Part shown: positions 43,448 through 52,971 of the stretch, piece after piece
Layout: each line of letters begins with the position of its first letter
Numbering within the stretch: the stretch's first letter is position 1
Source of the DNA: Sulfurovum sp.
GTDB taxonomy: Bacteria > Campylobacterota > Campylobacteria > Campylobacterales > Sulfurovaceae
Assembly (NCBI GenBank): GCA_027062365.1
Contig: JAMOTK010000044.1
Span: forward strand, 1-64,000
Direction: 5' to 3'
DNA: 64,000 bases
The notes under the pieces: generated by a model
What the model was told of the DNA's origin: nothing
The model's database searches: none
Seen by the model: only the letters and a program-made list of their open reading frames with translations
Program-made: the position numbers and the translations under genes

Positions 43448-43472
43448 AGATTTCGTGCCAAGCACGAAATCT
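43448..43472 (-). terminator. Terminator of bamA
   Basis: A perfect 11-bp stem, AGATTTCGTGC and GCACGAAATCT, has a 3-nt loop and is followed on the minus strand by ATTTTTATAAA. It lies between convergent ppx and bamA and is clearly oriented for bamA; it may also halt ppx transcripts. Confidence 0.85.
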
Positions 43473-43491
43473 TAAAGAGTAGTATGAATCT

Positions 43492-45786
43492 TTAGAATTT
43501 TGATCCCATAGAAAATTCAAATGTTGAAGTATGGTCGCCCTCTTCTTCATCCAATGGATATGCGAAGATAAGGTTAATTGGTCCAAAGGCAGATTGCCAT
43601 TCAAGTACCACACCTGTTGATGATCTAGCTACACTGTCTACTGCGATATTGATTTCACTGTCTAGTGATACGACACCATAGTCATAGAAGAATGCCAAAC
43701 GCATCTTAGCAGCTTCAGAGAGTGGAATACTAGCTTCCAAGCTTCCTGATGCACGGCTAGTACCACCAACAAGGTCACCTGACACCAATGATGGAGAAAG
43801 TGAATAAGGGTCATACCCTCTTACACTACCCACTCCACCCATAAAGAGTTTTTCAGCTGTAGGTATTTTTTCACCATCATTACGAGAAATATATGTAAAT
43901 CTACCTTTAGCACGGAAAATCAAATCATAGTCTATCAAGTCTTCCATCCCATAATACACACCAACTTTACCAGATGTTTTAAGAAATTGACCATAGCCAT
44001 CAGGGAAAAGTGTCAAATCAACATCATCACCATCCAACTGTGCATACTCAAAATTAATAGTCGCTTTCATACCTTCTCTAGGGACATAATAATCATCTGT
44101 ATTATTGTAGCTAATATTTGTAAAGACGGATGTCTTTTTATATTGGTCATTATACAAAAAGTCTTGTACAATATTTTCAGCATTTTCATTGATAGTTGAT
44201 TGGTTGTCTACATACCCAACACCTACAGAAGCATGAAAATATCTATAAAATTCTCTACCCACTGATGCTGATGCACCTAATTGATCTTGTGTATAATCAA
44301 TGTATTCATAATCTTTTTTATAAAAACTCAAAGACATACTGTACATACTATCCCATACCTTTGGATTGACAAAAGAGAGATTGTAATTGGTTGCAATTTG
44401 TGATATTTCAAACCCTAACGTTGTGTTAATCCCAGAACCAAAAAGGTTTTTATCTGAGATTGAAGCATTGACCATAAGTCCTTCATACGAACCATATCCA
44501 CCACCTGCTGAGATAGTACCTGTTGAAGCTTCTATTACATTGACCAAAAGATTGATTTCATGTTCTGAAATTCTTTGACTTTGTATATCTACTTTTTCAA
44601 AGAAACCTGTTCTACCCAAAGCAGCTTTTGAATCTTTCAAATCTTTTGTATTAAACTTATCCCCTGGAGCTAGATAGATATAACGACGGATAACTCTATC
44701 TTTCGTTGCTGTATTTCCTGCGATAATTACATCTTTAATAGTCACAGATTGTCCAGGTTGGATGACATAGTTTAAATCTACTGTTTTAGCAGATGTATTT
44801 TTATTCATTTGAGGAGATACTTTGACATAGGCAAAACCAAAGTTTCCTACTTCTGCTTCTATATTGGCAATATCTTTACGCATACGTTTTACATTAAAAA
44901 CTTTTCCCTCTTTTAAGATAAGGTCATCTTTTAGACCAGCACTCTTAAATCCAGCGATATTATGTGTTAGTGTAATCTTTCCGACACGATACTGAACACC
45001 CTCAACTATCTTATAATCTACTTCAGCATTATACGAACCAAAATCTACACGCATAAGAGGTTTACTTACCGTTACATCTAAATACCCTTTTTCCATATAG
45101 GTATTTCTTACACGGTGTGTATCATATTCCAATTGAGATACGGATGCTTCACCATTATTTCTCCATGGCATCCATCCTAGGCTGTCGGCTTCTTTACTTG
45201 CTATATCGACTTGAATTTCATCTTTACTTAATGCTTTTGCACCCACAAAGTTAATCTTCTTCACCGTAATTTTTTCGCCTTTGTTCACATCAAAAGTGAT
45301 AGACATACTATTGCCACCAATCTTTTTGGTACTTACATCAACAACACTATCATAATACCCTTGTGCTTCTAGCTTTGCTATCAATGTTTTGGTTGCTTTT
45401 TTGATACGTCTTTCATCATATAAGTCCCCTTTTTTGACACCTATACCTGCAATAAGCTCTTTACCATCATCACCAGAACCATATCCTTTGATAGATACAT
45501 TAGAGATAGCTAGTTTTTCTTTAAAGTGGTACACCAATGTACCCCCATTTTGATCCACCCATACATCTTTAAAATATCCTTGATCAAAAAAGTTTTTGAT
45601 TGATTCATTGATATTTTCTGCCGTGATAGTATCACCTACACGAATCCCTGCTATCTCTTTTGCAGAAGAAGAAGAGAGATGTGCAAGTCCCTCAAATTTG
45701 ATATGTGTTACTTTTTGAGCCAAGAGAAATGAACCTATCAGTACCCAAGAGAGTATTACTTTTGAAAATAGTGTCGTTTTTACCAT
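43492..45786 (-). CDS. bamA: Outer-membrane protein assembly factor BamA
   Basis: BamA folds and inserts beta-barrel proteins into the outer membrane. I place the start at 45786, where MVKTTLFSKVILSW begins a signal peptide and AAGG precedes the ATG, giving 764 aa. A longer frame overlaps the tyrA promoter and lacks a signal sequence. Five POTRA-type repeats occupy about 25-420. The Omp85 barrel follows, with GSVRGYDPYSLSP (the VRGF/Y loop), GGTSRASGS, and a C-terminal FSMGSKF. It is divergent from tyrA and closed by a strong terminator. Confidence 0.94.
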   Translation of the reverse strand: MVKTTLFSKVILSWVLIGSFLLAQKVTHIKFEGLAHLSSSSAKEIAGIRVGDTITAENINESIKNFFDQGYFKDVWVDQNGGTLVYHFKEKLAISNVSIKGYGSGDDGKELIAGIGVKKGDLYDERRIKKATKTLIAKLEAQGYYDSVVDVSTKKIGGNSMSITFDVNKGEKITVKKINFVGAKALSKDEIQVDIASKEADSLGWMPWRNNGEASVSQLEYDTHRVRNTYMEKGYLDVTVSKPLMRVDFGSYNAEVDYKIVEGVQYRVGKITLTHNIAGFKSAGLKDDLILKEGKVFNVKRMRKDIANIEAEVGNFGFAYVKVSPQMNKNTSAKTVDLNYVIQPGQSVTIKDVIIAGNTATKDRVIRRYIYLAPGDKFNTKDLKDSKAALGRTGFFEKVDIQSQRISEHEINLLVNVIEASTGTISAGGGYGSYEGLMVNASISDKNLFGSGINTTLGFEISQIATNYNLSFVNPKVWDSMYSMSLSFYKKDYEYIDYTQDQLGASASVGREFYRYFHASVGVGYVDNQSTINENAENIVQDFLYNDQYKKTSVFTNISYNNTDDYYVPREGMKATINFEYAQLDGDDVDLTLFPDGYGQFLKTSGKVGVYYGMEDLIDYDLIFRAKGRFTYISRNDGEKIPTAEKLFMGGVGSVRGYDPYSLSPSLVSGDLVGGTSRASGSLEASIPLSEAAKMRLAFFYDYGVVSLDSEINIAVDSVARSSTGVVLEWQSAFGPINLIFAYPLDEEEGDHTSTFEFSMGSKF

Positions 45787-45860
45787 AATAAGACCTTCGT
45801 ATAATTTAATACTATCATATCTATATTTCGATAAAAATATCATAATAAATAGAAAAATCA

Positions 45861-45869
45861 TGCTATACT
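45861..45869 (+). promoter_or_regulatory. Extended -10 promoter of tyrA
   Basis: TGCTATACT (TATACT 45864-45869) is an extended -10 placing the start about 17 nt before the tyrA ATG at 45893. It also rules out longer reading frames for both divergent genes. Confidence 0.6.
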
Positions 45870-45892
45870 TAGCAAAAATTGAATGGGGTAAC

Positions 45893-46732
45893 ATGTTTCA
45901 ACGCAAGATAGGTTTTATTGGGCTAGGTCTTATGGGTGGTTCTTTAAGTATTGCACTTAAAAAACTTTCAAACAATGACTATTTTATTGGCTATGACCAC
46001 AATAAAACACATTGCCAACAAGCCTTAACACTCAACCTAGTAGATACCATTGCTCAATCACTTGATGAGATAAAAGAGTGTGATATTATATTTCTCTCTA
46101 TCCCCGTAGATGGCATCATCGCTGTAGCACAAAACCTTGCACCACTCTCTCCTACCTGTACCGTCATAGATTTAGGAAGCACCAAAGAAAAAATATCACT
46201 CTCCATCCCCAAAAATATACGCCAAAACTTTGTCACAGCACACCCCATGACAGGTACAGAAAAATTTGGACCTACAGCCGCCATAGAAGATTTATACACA
46301 GATAAAGTCATCGTACTGTGTGACTTAGAAAAAAGTGGAAAACATCAAGAAACGGCAGCCAAAACATTATTTACCGATATAGGCATGAAAATCGTCTGTA
46401 TGAACGCAAAAGAACACGACCGACACGCTGCATTTATCTCTCACATGCCCCATGCCCTCTCGTATGCCCTTGCCAATTCCGTCATAGGACAAGAAGATGC
46501 CAAGAGTATCATTGCCCTAGCAGGTGGAGGATTCAAAGACATGAGCCGTATCGCAAAATCATCACCCAATATGTGGGAAGACATCTTTAGACAAAACAAA
46601 GACAACGTCCTAGAAGCCATGCAAACCTTCCAACTAGAACTTCAAAAATGTCAAAAACTAGTAGAAGATGAAGACTGGAAAGCACTCAATACATGGATGA
46701 ACAATGCCAATGCATTACATAATATTTTGTAG
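45893..46732 (+). CDS. tyrA: Prephenate dehydrogenase TyrA
   Basis: TyrA oxidises prephenate to 4-hydroxyphenylpyruvate in tyrosine synthesis. With the ATG at 45893 (GGGG ribosome-binding site) it has 279 aa and begins MFQRKIGFIGLGLMGGS, the NAD-binding Rossmann loop. Prephenate-site motifs follow: LSIPVDGI, VTAHPMTGTEKFG (catalytic His), HAAFISHMPHALSYALAN and GGGFKDMSRIAKS. There is no fused chorismate mutase or ACT domain. It ends 24 nt from the convergent SWIM-SNF2 gene. Confidence 0.93.
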   Translation: MFQRKIGFIGLGLMGGSLSIALKKLSNNDYFIGYDHNKTHCQQALTLNLVDTIAQSLDEIKECDIIFLSIPVDGIIAVAQNLAPLSPTCTVIDLGSTKEKISLSIPKNIRQNFVTAHPMTGTEKFGPTAAIEDLYTDKVIVLCDLEKSGKHQETAAKTLFTDIGMKIVCMNAKEHDRHAAFISHMPHALSYALANSVIGQEDAKSIIALAGGGFKDMSRIAKSSPNMWEDIFRQNKDNVLEAMQTFQLELQKCQKLVEDEDWKALNTWMNNANALHNIL

Positions 46733-46756
46733 AAATTAATTAGAACATCTCAAACT

Positions 46757-49700
46757 TTACATCTTCAACAATGCCATGAGTTCTTCTCCACTAAATTTAT
46801 CGTCACTTTGTTCTTTGCCTTGGTAGATGCCTTCTTGTAGGGATTTTTTCTTCTCTTGTAGGGTGAGGATTTGTTCTTCTATGGAGTTTTCTACGATGAG
46901 CTTGTAGACGAAGACTGGTTTGTCTTGTCCTATACGGTAGGCTCTGTCTGTGGCTTGGTTTTCTACAGCTGGATTCCACCATGGGTCATAATGTATGACG
47001 GTATCAGCTTCTACGAGGTTAAGCCCTACCCCTCCTGCTTTGAGACTGATGAGGAAGATAGATACATCTCCATTGGTAAATTTGGAGATAACTTCTTCTC
47101 TTTTGCGTGTCGCTCCTGTAAGCTTGGTATAGCTTATCTTTCTTTTTTTAATCTCTTCTTCTATGATACTTAGCATAGAGGTAAATTGTGAAAAAACCAA
47201 TACTTTTCTACCCTCTTCATGTAGCTCATCTATAAGTTCCAAAAACATCTCTAGCTTGGTAGAATCATGGACATCTTTGGCACTGTCTAGTTTGAGTAAT
47301 TGGGGATGACAACACACTTGTCTAAGTTTGAGAAGGGCATCAAGTATCGTGATATGGCTACGTGATAAGCCCTTGCCTTTGATGACATCTTTTACTTTAG
47401 CTTCCATTGAGATACGGATATTTTCATATAAAGTCGCTTGTTTTTTGCCAAAAATAGCTTTTTTAATAATTTCTGTCTTCGGTGGTAGCTCTGTGACTAC
47501 CTCATCTTTGGTACGTCTAAGTATAAATGGGGCTACTTTTTTGTTGAGTAGTTTCCGTTTGCTCATGTCTCTGTCTTGTTCTATAGGGTTTTGATAGTAT
47601 GACCTAAAGAAACTAAGATTATCTAAAAAACCAGGCATAAGAAAATCAAAAATAGACCATAGTTCGCCTAAATGATTTTCTATAGGTGTACCACTTAGTG
47701 CTAGTTTATGACTGCTTTTAAATCCTTTGATAGCTACGGCTAGTTTGGTCTTAGGATTTTTAATCTTTTGTGCTTCATCCAAAACAATATAAAAAAACGT
47801 ATGTGCATCATACTTCGCTTGGTCTCTTTGGGCGAGTGCATACGTGGTTAAGATAATGTCATAGTCGTTAATCTCTCTAAACTTTGTTGCTCTATCAGAA
47901 CCATACAGTTCAAGATAAGTAAGATTGGGGGTAAATTTTTCTATTTCATTTTTCCAATTGCCCATCAGTGAAGTAGGCATGACAATCAGTGTAGAGCCTT
48001 TCATCTCTCCACGTTCTTTGAGAAGCTGTAAAAATGCTAAGGTTTGTACGGTCTTTCCTAGACCCATATCATCAGCTAAAATACCAGAAAATTTAAAGGT
48101 ATATAAAAAGTTTAACCAATCCAATCCAAACTGTTGATACTCACGTAATTTTGCTTGTAACTTTGTAGAAGGAGGGACAGATTCTATCCCCTCAAAATTT
48201 TTAAGCTTTTGTGAAAGGTCTTTGAGTTCTTTTGTACCTTTCCATATAATATTACTCTGTTCATCTAACTCTAAAAGATGTGCATCATAGGGTTTGATGA
48301 CAAGATTATCGCCTTCTTTTTTATCAAAAAGTTCAAATATAGTTTTGAGTATAGGTTTTATCTCTTCGGCATTGACATGTAAGTATCGCCCCTCTTCTAT
48401 CTCTAAGTTTAGCTTTTTAGGTAAGGATTCTATCGTATCAAACTCGTGTAAGATAGAAGCGACAATAGGCACAAGTGCCACACTACACCCTCCTATCTCT
48501 ACCGTAAAAGAGAGTTCAAACCATGGATTGGTATCATCCCCTTCAGCACTCTCTACAGTAATCTCTTCCATATATTCAAAATTAAAATTAAAGCTCTCAT
48601 CTATCTCTATATTCCACCCCTCTTCACTAAGTTTAGGGATACCCTCTTTTGTAAAATTTCTCCATCTCTCTATGGCTGTTTGCATCGTAGGATTGGCAGG
48701 ACTAGAATACCCTAGCATTTGGGAATTAGTCTCAAATCCATACACTTCTATTGCTTCTCTAGCAAGACGCTCGGCTTTGCTATCACGTATGATTTTTATA
48801 TTGACATTATTGGTCAAAAATATATCATCTTCTTTGATAGGATGACTAGCAATTTGATGCCTATCATATAAAAAATGTAACTCCATCACATACACCATCC
48901 CCATTTGTTGCTTCATTCCATAGAGAAAAAGCGTAGGAATAGGTGTCACAGCTATCTCTTCTATCTCAAAAGAAGCAGGTAAAGGAAATGTTATTTTTGG
49001 GGATTCTTGTAAGATAGTATGTGCTATCTCATTGATTTTATCATTGCTAAAAGTAGGTGCTTCTAGCATACATTCCAATTCAGAAATGCTATATGTCGTT
49101 TCTATTTTATGTAAGGTATTTTTATGTATATCAATATAAAGAGGAGGGATAGTCTTAGGAATAAGAAACTCATTTTCTGTGAGATTGGAGACCAGTTGTC
49201 CTCCTGCTTCATTTTCTTTCCATCGAAATGTCAATACTTTTACGGTATCAGAAAACACTAAAGGGCTAATGCTCTTTCTAAAAAAACACCTTTTACTTTC
49301 ACAAAGTTTTTTGAGTATCAGCGTACCATACTCTCCCTCAAAACAATAGTTATCATATATATTTTGTGTATTGTGTAACTGCGATATCAATGTTCGGTCA
49401 TCCTCGGTCAGAAATTCATATTTCCAATCATATTGAGCATAATAAAACATATTATCTTTAGAAATCGTAGTACCCTTAGAAGGCAAACCATTTTTAAGTA
49501 TCTTTCCTTTATAAAAATTAAAATCAGACTTAGTATCTTCAAAAACCCTAAGCATCAAAAAAGTATCCAAATTGCTTACACGTTTAGATTCTTTTTCTTT
49601 TTGAATCGTCATAAATTTTTCTAACCAAAGATGAGAAACATCCTTATTTTCAAACACATGATTATGATTGATGACTTCCAACAATACAGCCACAGCATGT

Positions 49701-49951
49701 TTACAGTTATACCCCACAGGGCAAGAACAATCGGACTCTATCTCCAAATCTTCAAAATCATTAAGTTCTATCGTTTGATGATATATCTGTGTACCTGATA
49801 CCTTAGAGCGTATCACAATACCTTCTTCTACATTACCATAAATATCATACTTAAGTACTTTCCCTTGTTCATAATAGCTTAACCCTCTAGTATAATCTCT
49901 ACTCTTAAAATTGTCTCGTATATCTTTTTTTGTAAGTTCTGCTTGTATCAT
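46757..49951 (-). CDS. SWIM zinc-finger SNF2-family helicase
   Basis: This large (about 1064 aa) Swi2/Snf2 ATPase has an N-terminal SWIM zinc finger (SDCSCPVGYNCKHA, CxC...CxH). The ATPase has ADDMGLGKT near residue 625 and a DEAQKIKNP box. The C-terminal helicase half has KAGGVGLNLVEAD and ENQATDRAYRIGQ. Such proteins track along DNA and remodel protein-DNA or RNA polymerase complexes; bacterial SWIM-SNF2 proteins have no settled role. Start: the ATG at 49951 is used; a GTG at 49966 is the alternative, and neither has ideal Shine-Dalgarno spacing. It is a separate locus from the defence cluster's SNF2 protein. Confidence 0.88.
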   Translation of the reverse strand: MIQAELTKKDIRDNFKSRDYTRGLSYYEQGKVLKYDIYGNVEEGIVIRSKVSGTQIYHQTIELNDFEDLEIESDCSCPVGYNCKHAVAVLLEVINHNHVFENKDVSHLWLEKFMTIQKEKESKRVSNLDTFLMLRVFEDTKSDFNFYKGKILKNGLPSKGTTISKDNMFYYAQYDWKYEFLTEDDRTLISQLHNTQNIYDNYCFEGEYGTLILKKLCESKRCFFRKSISPLVFSDTVKVLTFRWKENEAGGQLVSNLTENEFLIPKTIPPLYIDIHKNTLHKIETTYSISELECMLEAPTFSNDKINEIAHTILQESPKITFPLPASFEIEEIAVTPIPTLFLYGMKQQMGMVYVMELHFLYDRHQIASHPIKEDDIFLTNNVNIKIIRDSKAERLAREAIEVYGFETNSQMLGYSSPANPTMQTAIERWRNFTKEGIPKLSEEGWNIEIDESFNFNFEYMEEITVESAEGDDTNPWFELSFTVEIGGCSVALVPIVASILHEFDTIESLPKKLNLEIEEGRYLHVNAEEIKPILKTIFELFDKKEGDNLVIKPYDAHLLELDEQSNIIWKGTKELKDLSQKLKNFEGIESVPPSTKLQAKLREYQQFGLDWLNFLYTFKFSGILADDMGLGKTVQTLAFLQLLKERGEMKGSTLIVMPTSLMGNWKNEIEKFTPNLTYLELYGSDRATKFREINDYDIILTTYALAQRDQAKYDAHTFFYIVLDEAQKIKNPKTKLAVAIKGFKSSHKLALSGTPIENHLGELWSIFDFLMPGFLDNLSFFRSYYQNPIEQDRDMSKRKLLNKKVAPFILRRTKDEVVTELPPKTEIIKKAIFGKKQATLYENIRISMEAKVKDVIKGKGLSRSHITILDALLKLRQVCCHPQLLKLDSAKDVHDSTKLEMFLELIDELHEEGRKVLVFSQFTSMLSIIEEEIKKRKISYTKLTGATRKREEVISKFTNGDVSIFLISLKAGGVGLNLVEADTVIHYDPWWNPAVENQATDRAYRIGQDKPVFVYKLIVENSIEEQILTLQEKKKSLQEGIYQGKEQSDDKFSGEELMALLKM

Positions 49952-49966
49952 ATTTATAAATTTCAC

Positions 49967-50133
49967 CTAATTTGAATTTTCATCTGATTTGTAAATTAAC
50001 CATATATTGTAACTCTTTTAACCCTAATTGTTAATTTTAAAAAGCCAATTTATACTTTAATCTACGTTTAAGTCCCTTTTTAAACCCTAATGAAGAGATA
50101 ATGTTGATATTATATTTGTAATTATGTTTAAAT
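49967..50133. other. Intergenic region between envC and the SWIM-SNF2 gene
   Basis: These 167 bases are AT-rich and contain no gene. ACCCTAAT occurs twice, and ACAATATATGG-like sequence on the minus strand may be promoter material for the SWIM-SNF2 gene. Confidence 0.35.
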
Positions 50134-51501
50134 CTAAAGCTTAATCAATTGTAGAGGGTTGATATGTTTGGAGTTTTTAGTGGCTTGAAAAATAAGTTTT
50201 CGGCTTACTTTTCCTACTACATATCCTTTTTTTATCTTAGACCCTACATGGATAGTCGGTGCTATTTTGGAGAGTCCTGCGTACACTGTATGTATTTTTC
50301 TACTATGTTCTACCACCACTACTTTACCTAGCATACTACTTTTTCCTGCAAAAACTACTTTACCATTGAGTACATTTTTGACTTTTGCATTAAACTTATT
50401 TGATTTTAAAGTAATTGATTCATTAAAGATTTTTATCTTATAAATAGGGTCTGTATAAGTTCCAAATCGTTTGATGACTCTTGCATTATACAAAGGAGAG
50501 ATGGTCTTGCTTCCTCTGTAGTTATAGGTTTTCGATTTTTTGTAAGATGAGTTTACTTGTTTGACTTTAGGACTAGACTTATAAACTTTTCTGCGTTCTG
50601 CTTCTGCTTTTTTACTTGCTAAGAGGGCTGTTGCTTTCTCTTGGGAGGTGGTAGCATTGAGTAGGGCTTCTCTAGCAAGTCTTGCTTTGGTTCGTGCTTT
50701 GGCTTTGGCTCTACGTATCTCTCTTTGTCTTTGTTTTTCCAAACGCATGGCTTCTTTTTTAGCCATTGCTCTTTTTCGTGCTACTTCTACTTCTTTGCTA
50801 TGTAAGATATTGAGTTTTGCCAAGGTAGAACGTAATGAATTTTGTTTATCTACAATCTTTTCAAGCTTTGCATTATATTTCTCTTCATGTGTTGAAAGTT
50901 TTTTAAGTAACTTTTCTTTTGCTACTTTTTTTTGTGCAAATAATTTTCTTTTATCACGCATTGTGGCTATCTTTTTTTGTGTTTTACTACGCAGTGCTAC
51001 TTTGGCTTTTTTAGATTCTCTTAGTAATTCAATATCTGCACGTAAGAGTGCCAATGTCTTAGAGTTTTGTTTTTTATATGCCTTATATACTTCATGTAAG
51101 ACAATAGTAGATTCAGTCGGTTCATGGGCTTGATTCATAGCAAATACAATAGAGAGTTGTTCTGAAAGTAAAGAGATAAATTTATTTTGTTTATTCTCTA
51201 ATTTTTCTGTGGTATGCTTTAAATCAGTATCAAATTCAGAAAGTTCTGCTTTAAGTATATTAAATTTCTTTTCTGTTTTAAGTTGATTAACTTTAAGAGT
51301 ATCTATCTTTTTTTCAAGATAAACGATGTCTTTTTCAGCTGATTTTATATCTTTTGCAATTTTATCTAAATGACGACTTGCTTTCTTTTGTGCTGTCGTA
51401 GTCACAGATAAATTTTTCTTAGAATCATTGATTTTGACTGTCGTAGAAGCCCCATAGAGAACAGACAATGAAAAGATAGATAAAAAGACTAAAGATTTCA
51501 A
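50134..51501 (-). CDS. envC: EnvC-like murein hydrolase activator (degenerate LytM domain)
   Basis: This 455-aa periplasmic protein has an N-terminal signal peptide (SLVFLSIFSLSVLYG), a long coiled coil of about 250 residues rich in Lys/Glu/Arg, and a C-terminal M23 (LytM) domain from about 335. The zinc-ligand pattern is degraded: VEHSRKIHTVYAGL replaces the usual HxxG...YxHL, and the HxH ligand is missing. That matches EnvC, which activates amidases without being an enzyme and is recruited by FtsEX at division. It overlaps ftsX by 4 nt, so FtsE-FtsX-EnvC are made together, supporting the assignment. Confidence 0.88.
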   Translation of the reverse strand: MKSLVFLSIFSLSVLYGASTTVKINDSKKNLSVTTTAQKKASRHLDKIAKDIKSAEKDIVYLEKKIDTLKVNQLKTEKKFNILKAELSEFDTDLKHTTEKLENKQNKFISLLSEQLSIVFAMNQAHEPTESTIVLHEVYKAYKKQNSKTLALLRADIELLRESKKAKVALRSKTQKKIATMRDKRKLFAQKKVAKEKLLKKLSTHEEKYNAKLEKIVDKQNSLRSTLAKLNILHSKEVEVARKRAMAKKEAMRLEKQRQREIRRAKAKARTKARLAREALLNATTSQEKATALLASKKAEAERRKVYKSSPKVKQVNSSYKKSKTYNYRGSKTISPLYNARVIKRFGTYTDPIYKIKIFNESITLKSNKFNAKVKNVLNGKVVFAGKSSMLGKVVVVEHSRKIHTVYAGLSKIAPTIHVGSKIKKGYVVGKVSRKLIFQATKNSKHINPLQLIKL

Positions 51502-52310
51502 TCTTCTACTCCCTTACTAGAAAATACTACAGAATAAACTGCTAAAATAACTATCACAATAGCTGATATAAATAATACCATAATATCAGATGCCTGAAAA
51601 AGGACATCTCTATTTTTGACTATCATATCAATACCACTTTGAGAGGCCCACGAATACTTAATATAAAAAAAGAGTATCGAGACACATATCGTAGCAATGA
51701 TAGCATCAAAAAATGCCACACGAAACAATACACCTGAACGTAGCATCATAGGCGCACCAAAGGTCTCCATAATTTGCATACGTTCTTTATGTGCATATTT
51801 CCATATCTCCATTTGCTTCATAATCAAAAAGAGACTCACCACGGTCATAAATAAAATAAACACTTCTAATATCAGTTTGATAAATGAAAAAAGCTTATAG
51901 TTGGAGCTATGAGAAGAGCCAAATGTTTCTACACGCTTAATATAATGATTTGATTCAAGCGTTTGCTTAATCTTCTCTATTTCACTCGTTTCTAAATATG
52001 CATCTAGTCCGATATTATAAAAATAAGGCAAAGCATTTAAGATAGCATTGGCATTGTCTTTACTAATACCCTCAGCTACATTCGAGACAATACCCTTACG
52101 TTCTATCTCTATTGTCGTGATAATATGCTCATTTAAATCTTGAAAAAATTCTAATTCAAGAGGGGTTTTACTTACTACTAATATCCTATAATCTTCGGTT
52201 AAGGTTGTCTCATAATTATTGGTGGTACGTTCAAATACTAAATAAAACTCTAAGCCCAATAAAATAGCCATTAAAGGCAAAATAAACATCAAATGGTTAA
52301 TGAACTTCAT
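51498..52310 (-). CDS. ftsX: Cell division protein FtsX
   Basis: FtsX is the membrane part of the FtsEX ABC-type complex that transmits ATP hydrolysis to EnvC in the periplasm. The chosen ATG at 52310 overlaps ftsE by 14 nt and starts MKFINHLMFILPLMA, giving 270 aa. A longer open frame upstream only reads through ftsE. Four transmembrane segments are visible (about 5-22, 148-170, 200-222, 240-265), with a periplasmic loop between the first two that would bind EnvC. Confidence 0.9.
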   Translation of the reverse strand: MKFINHLMFILPLMAILLGLEFYLVFERTTNNYETTLTEDYRILVVSKTPLELEFFQDLNEHIITTIEIERKGIVSNVAEGISKDNANAILNALPYFYNIGLDAYLETSEIEKIKQTLESNHYIKRVETFGSSHSSNYKLFSFIKLILEVFILFMTVVSLFLIMKQMEIWKYAHKERMQIMETFGAPMMLRSGVLFRVAFFDAIIATICVSILFFYIKYSWASQSGIDMIVKNRDVLFQASDIMVLFISAIVIVILAVYSVVFSSKGVED

Positions 52311-52971
52311 ATATACCCCTATTCTCAATAATAAAATGTCTATACGGCAATGAAAAGATTGTTGGTATTTTATGAGTGACCACCAAAACAGTCGTATCGA
52401 GCTGTTGACAAGCATTTTCCATCAAATCCCAAATAACATTGGAAGAGTAATCATCCAAATTTCCTGTAGGCTCATCAGCCAAAATCACTACAGGATTTTT
52501 GGACAATGCACGTGCTACACCTACACGCTGTTGTTCTCCACCTGAAAGCTCTAAAGGATATTTGTCTGCATGTTCTGCTAACTTTACATGCTTTAATAGT
52601 CTTCGTGCTTGTGTATCTTGTACTTCATTAGAATACCCTGCTATCATCAAAGGTAATACTACATTTTTAGCCACTGTCCATTCGTTGACCAATTTATAGT
52701 CTTGAAAGATAATACCCATGTGTGTACGAAGCTCTTGTAGTTTTGGTCTGCTGATATTAGAAAGGTTATTACCTCCTACTACCAGTGTCCCAGTACTAGG
52801 TTTGAGCTGACCGTAAAGGGCTTTAAGTAAAGTAGATTTACCAGAACCACTAGGACCAGTAATAAAAACAAATTCACCTTTTTTAATACTAAAATTAGCA
52901 TCTTGGATAATCGATTTTGTACCATTATCATAGGCTAGTGTTAAGCCTGAGGCTTGTATGACATTAGACAT
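52297..52971 (-). CDS. ftsE: Cell division ATP-binding protein FtsE
   Basis: FtsE is the ATPase of the FtsEX complex. The 224-aa protein has Walker A GPSGSGKST, signature LSGGEQQRVGVARAL, Walker B VILADEPTGNLD and H-loop VVTHK. It abuts trmB (one base) and overlaps ftsX. The C-terminus (IENRGIYEVH) is short, as usual. Confidence 0.94.
   Translation of the reverse strand: MSNVIQASGLTLAYDNGTKSIIQDANFSIKKGEFVFITGPSGSGKSTLLKALYGQLKPSTGTLVVGGNNLSNISRPKLQELRTHMGIIFQDYKLVNEWTVAKNVVLPLMIAGYSNEVQDTQARRLLKHVKLAEHADKYPLELSGGEQQRVGVARALSKNPVVILADEPTGNLDDYSSNVIWDLMENACQQLDTTVLVVTHKIPTIFSLPYRHFIIENRGIYEVH

Noticed and set aside
45788-45894. Longer N-termini for bamA (to 45894) and tyrA (from 45860)
   Set aside because: They overlap each other, hide the bamA signal peptide and cover the tyrA -10 box.
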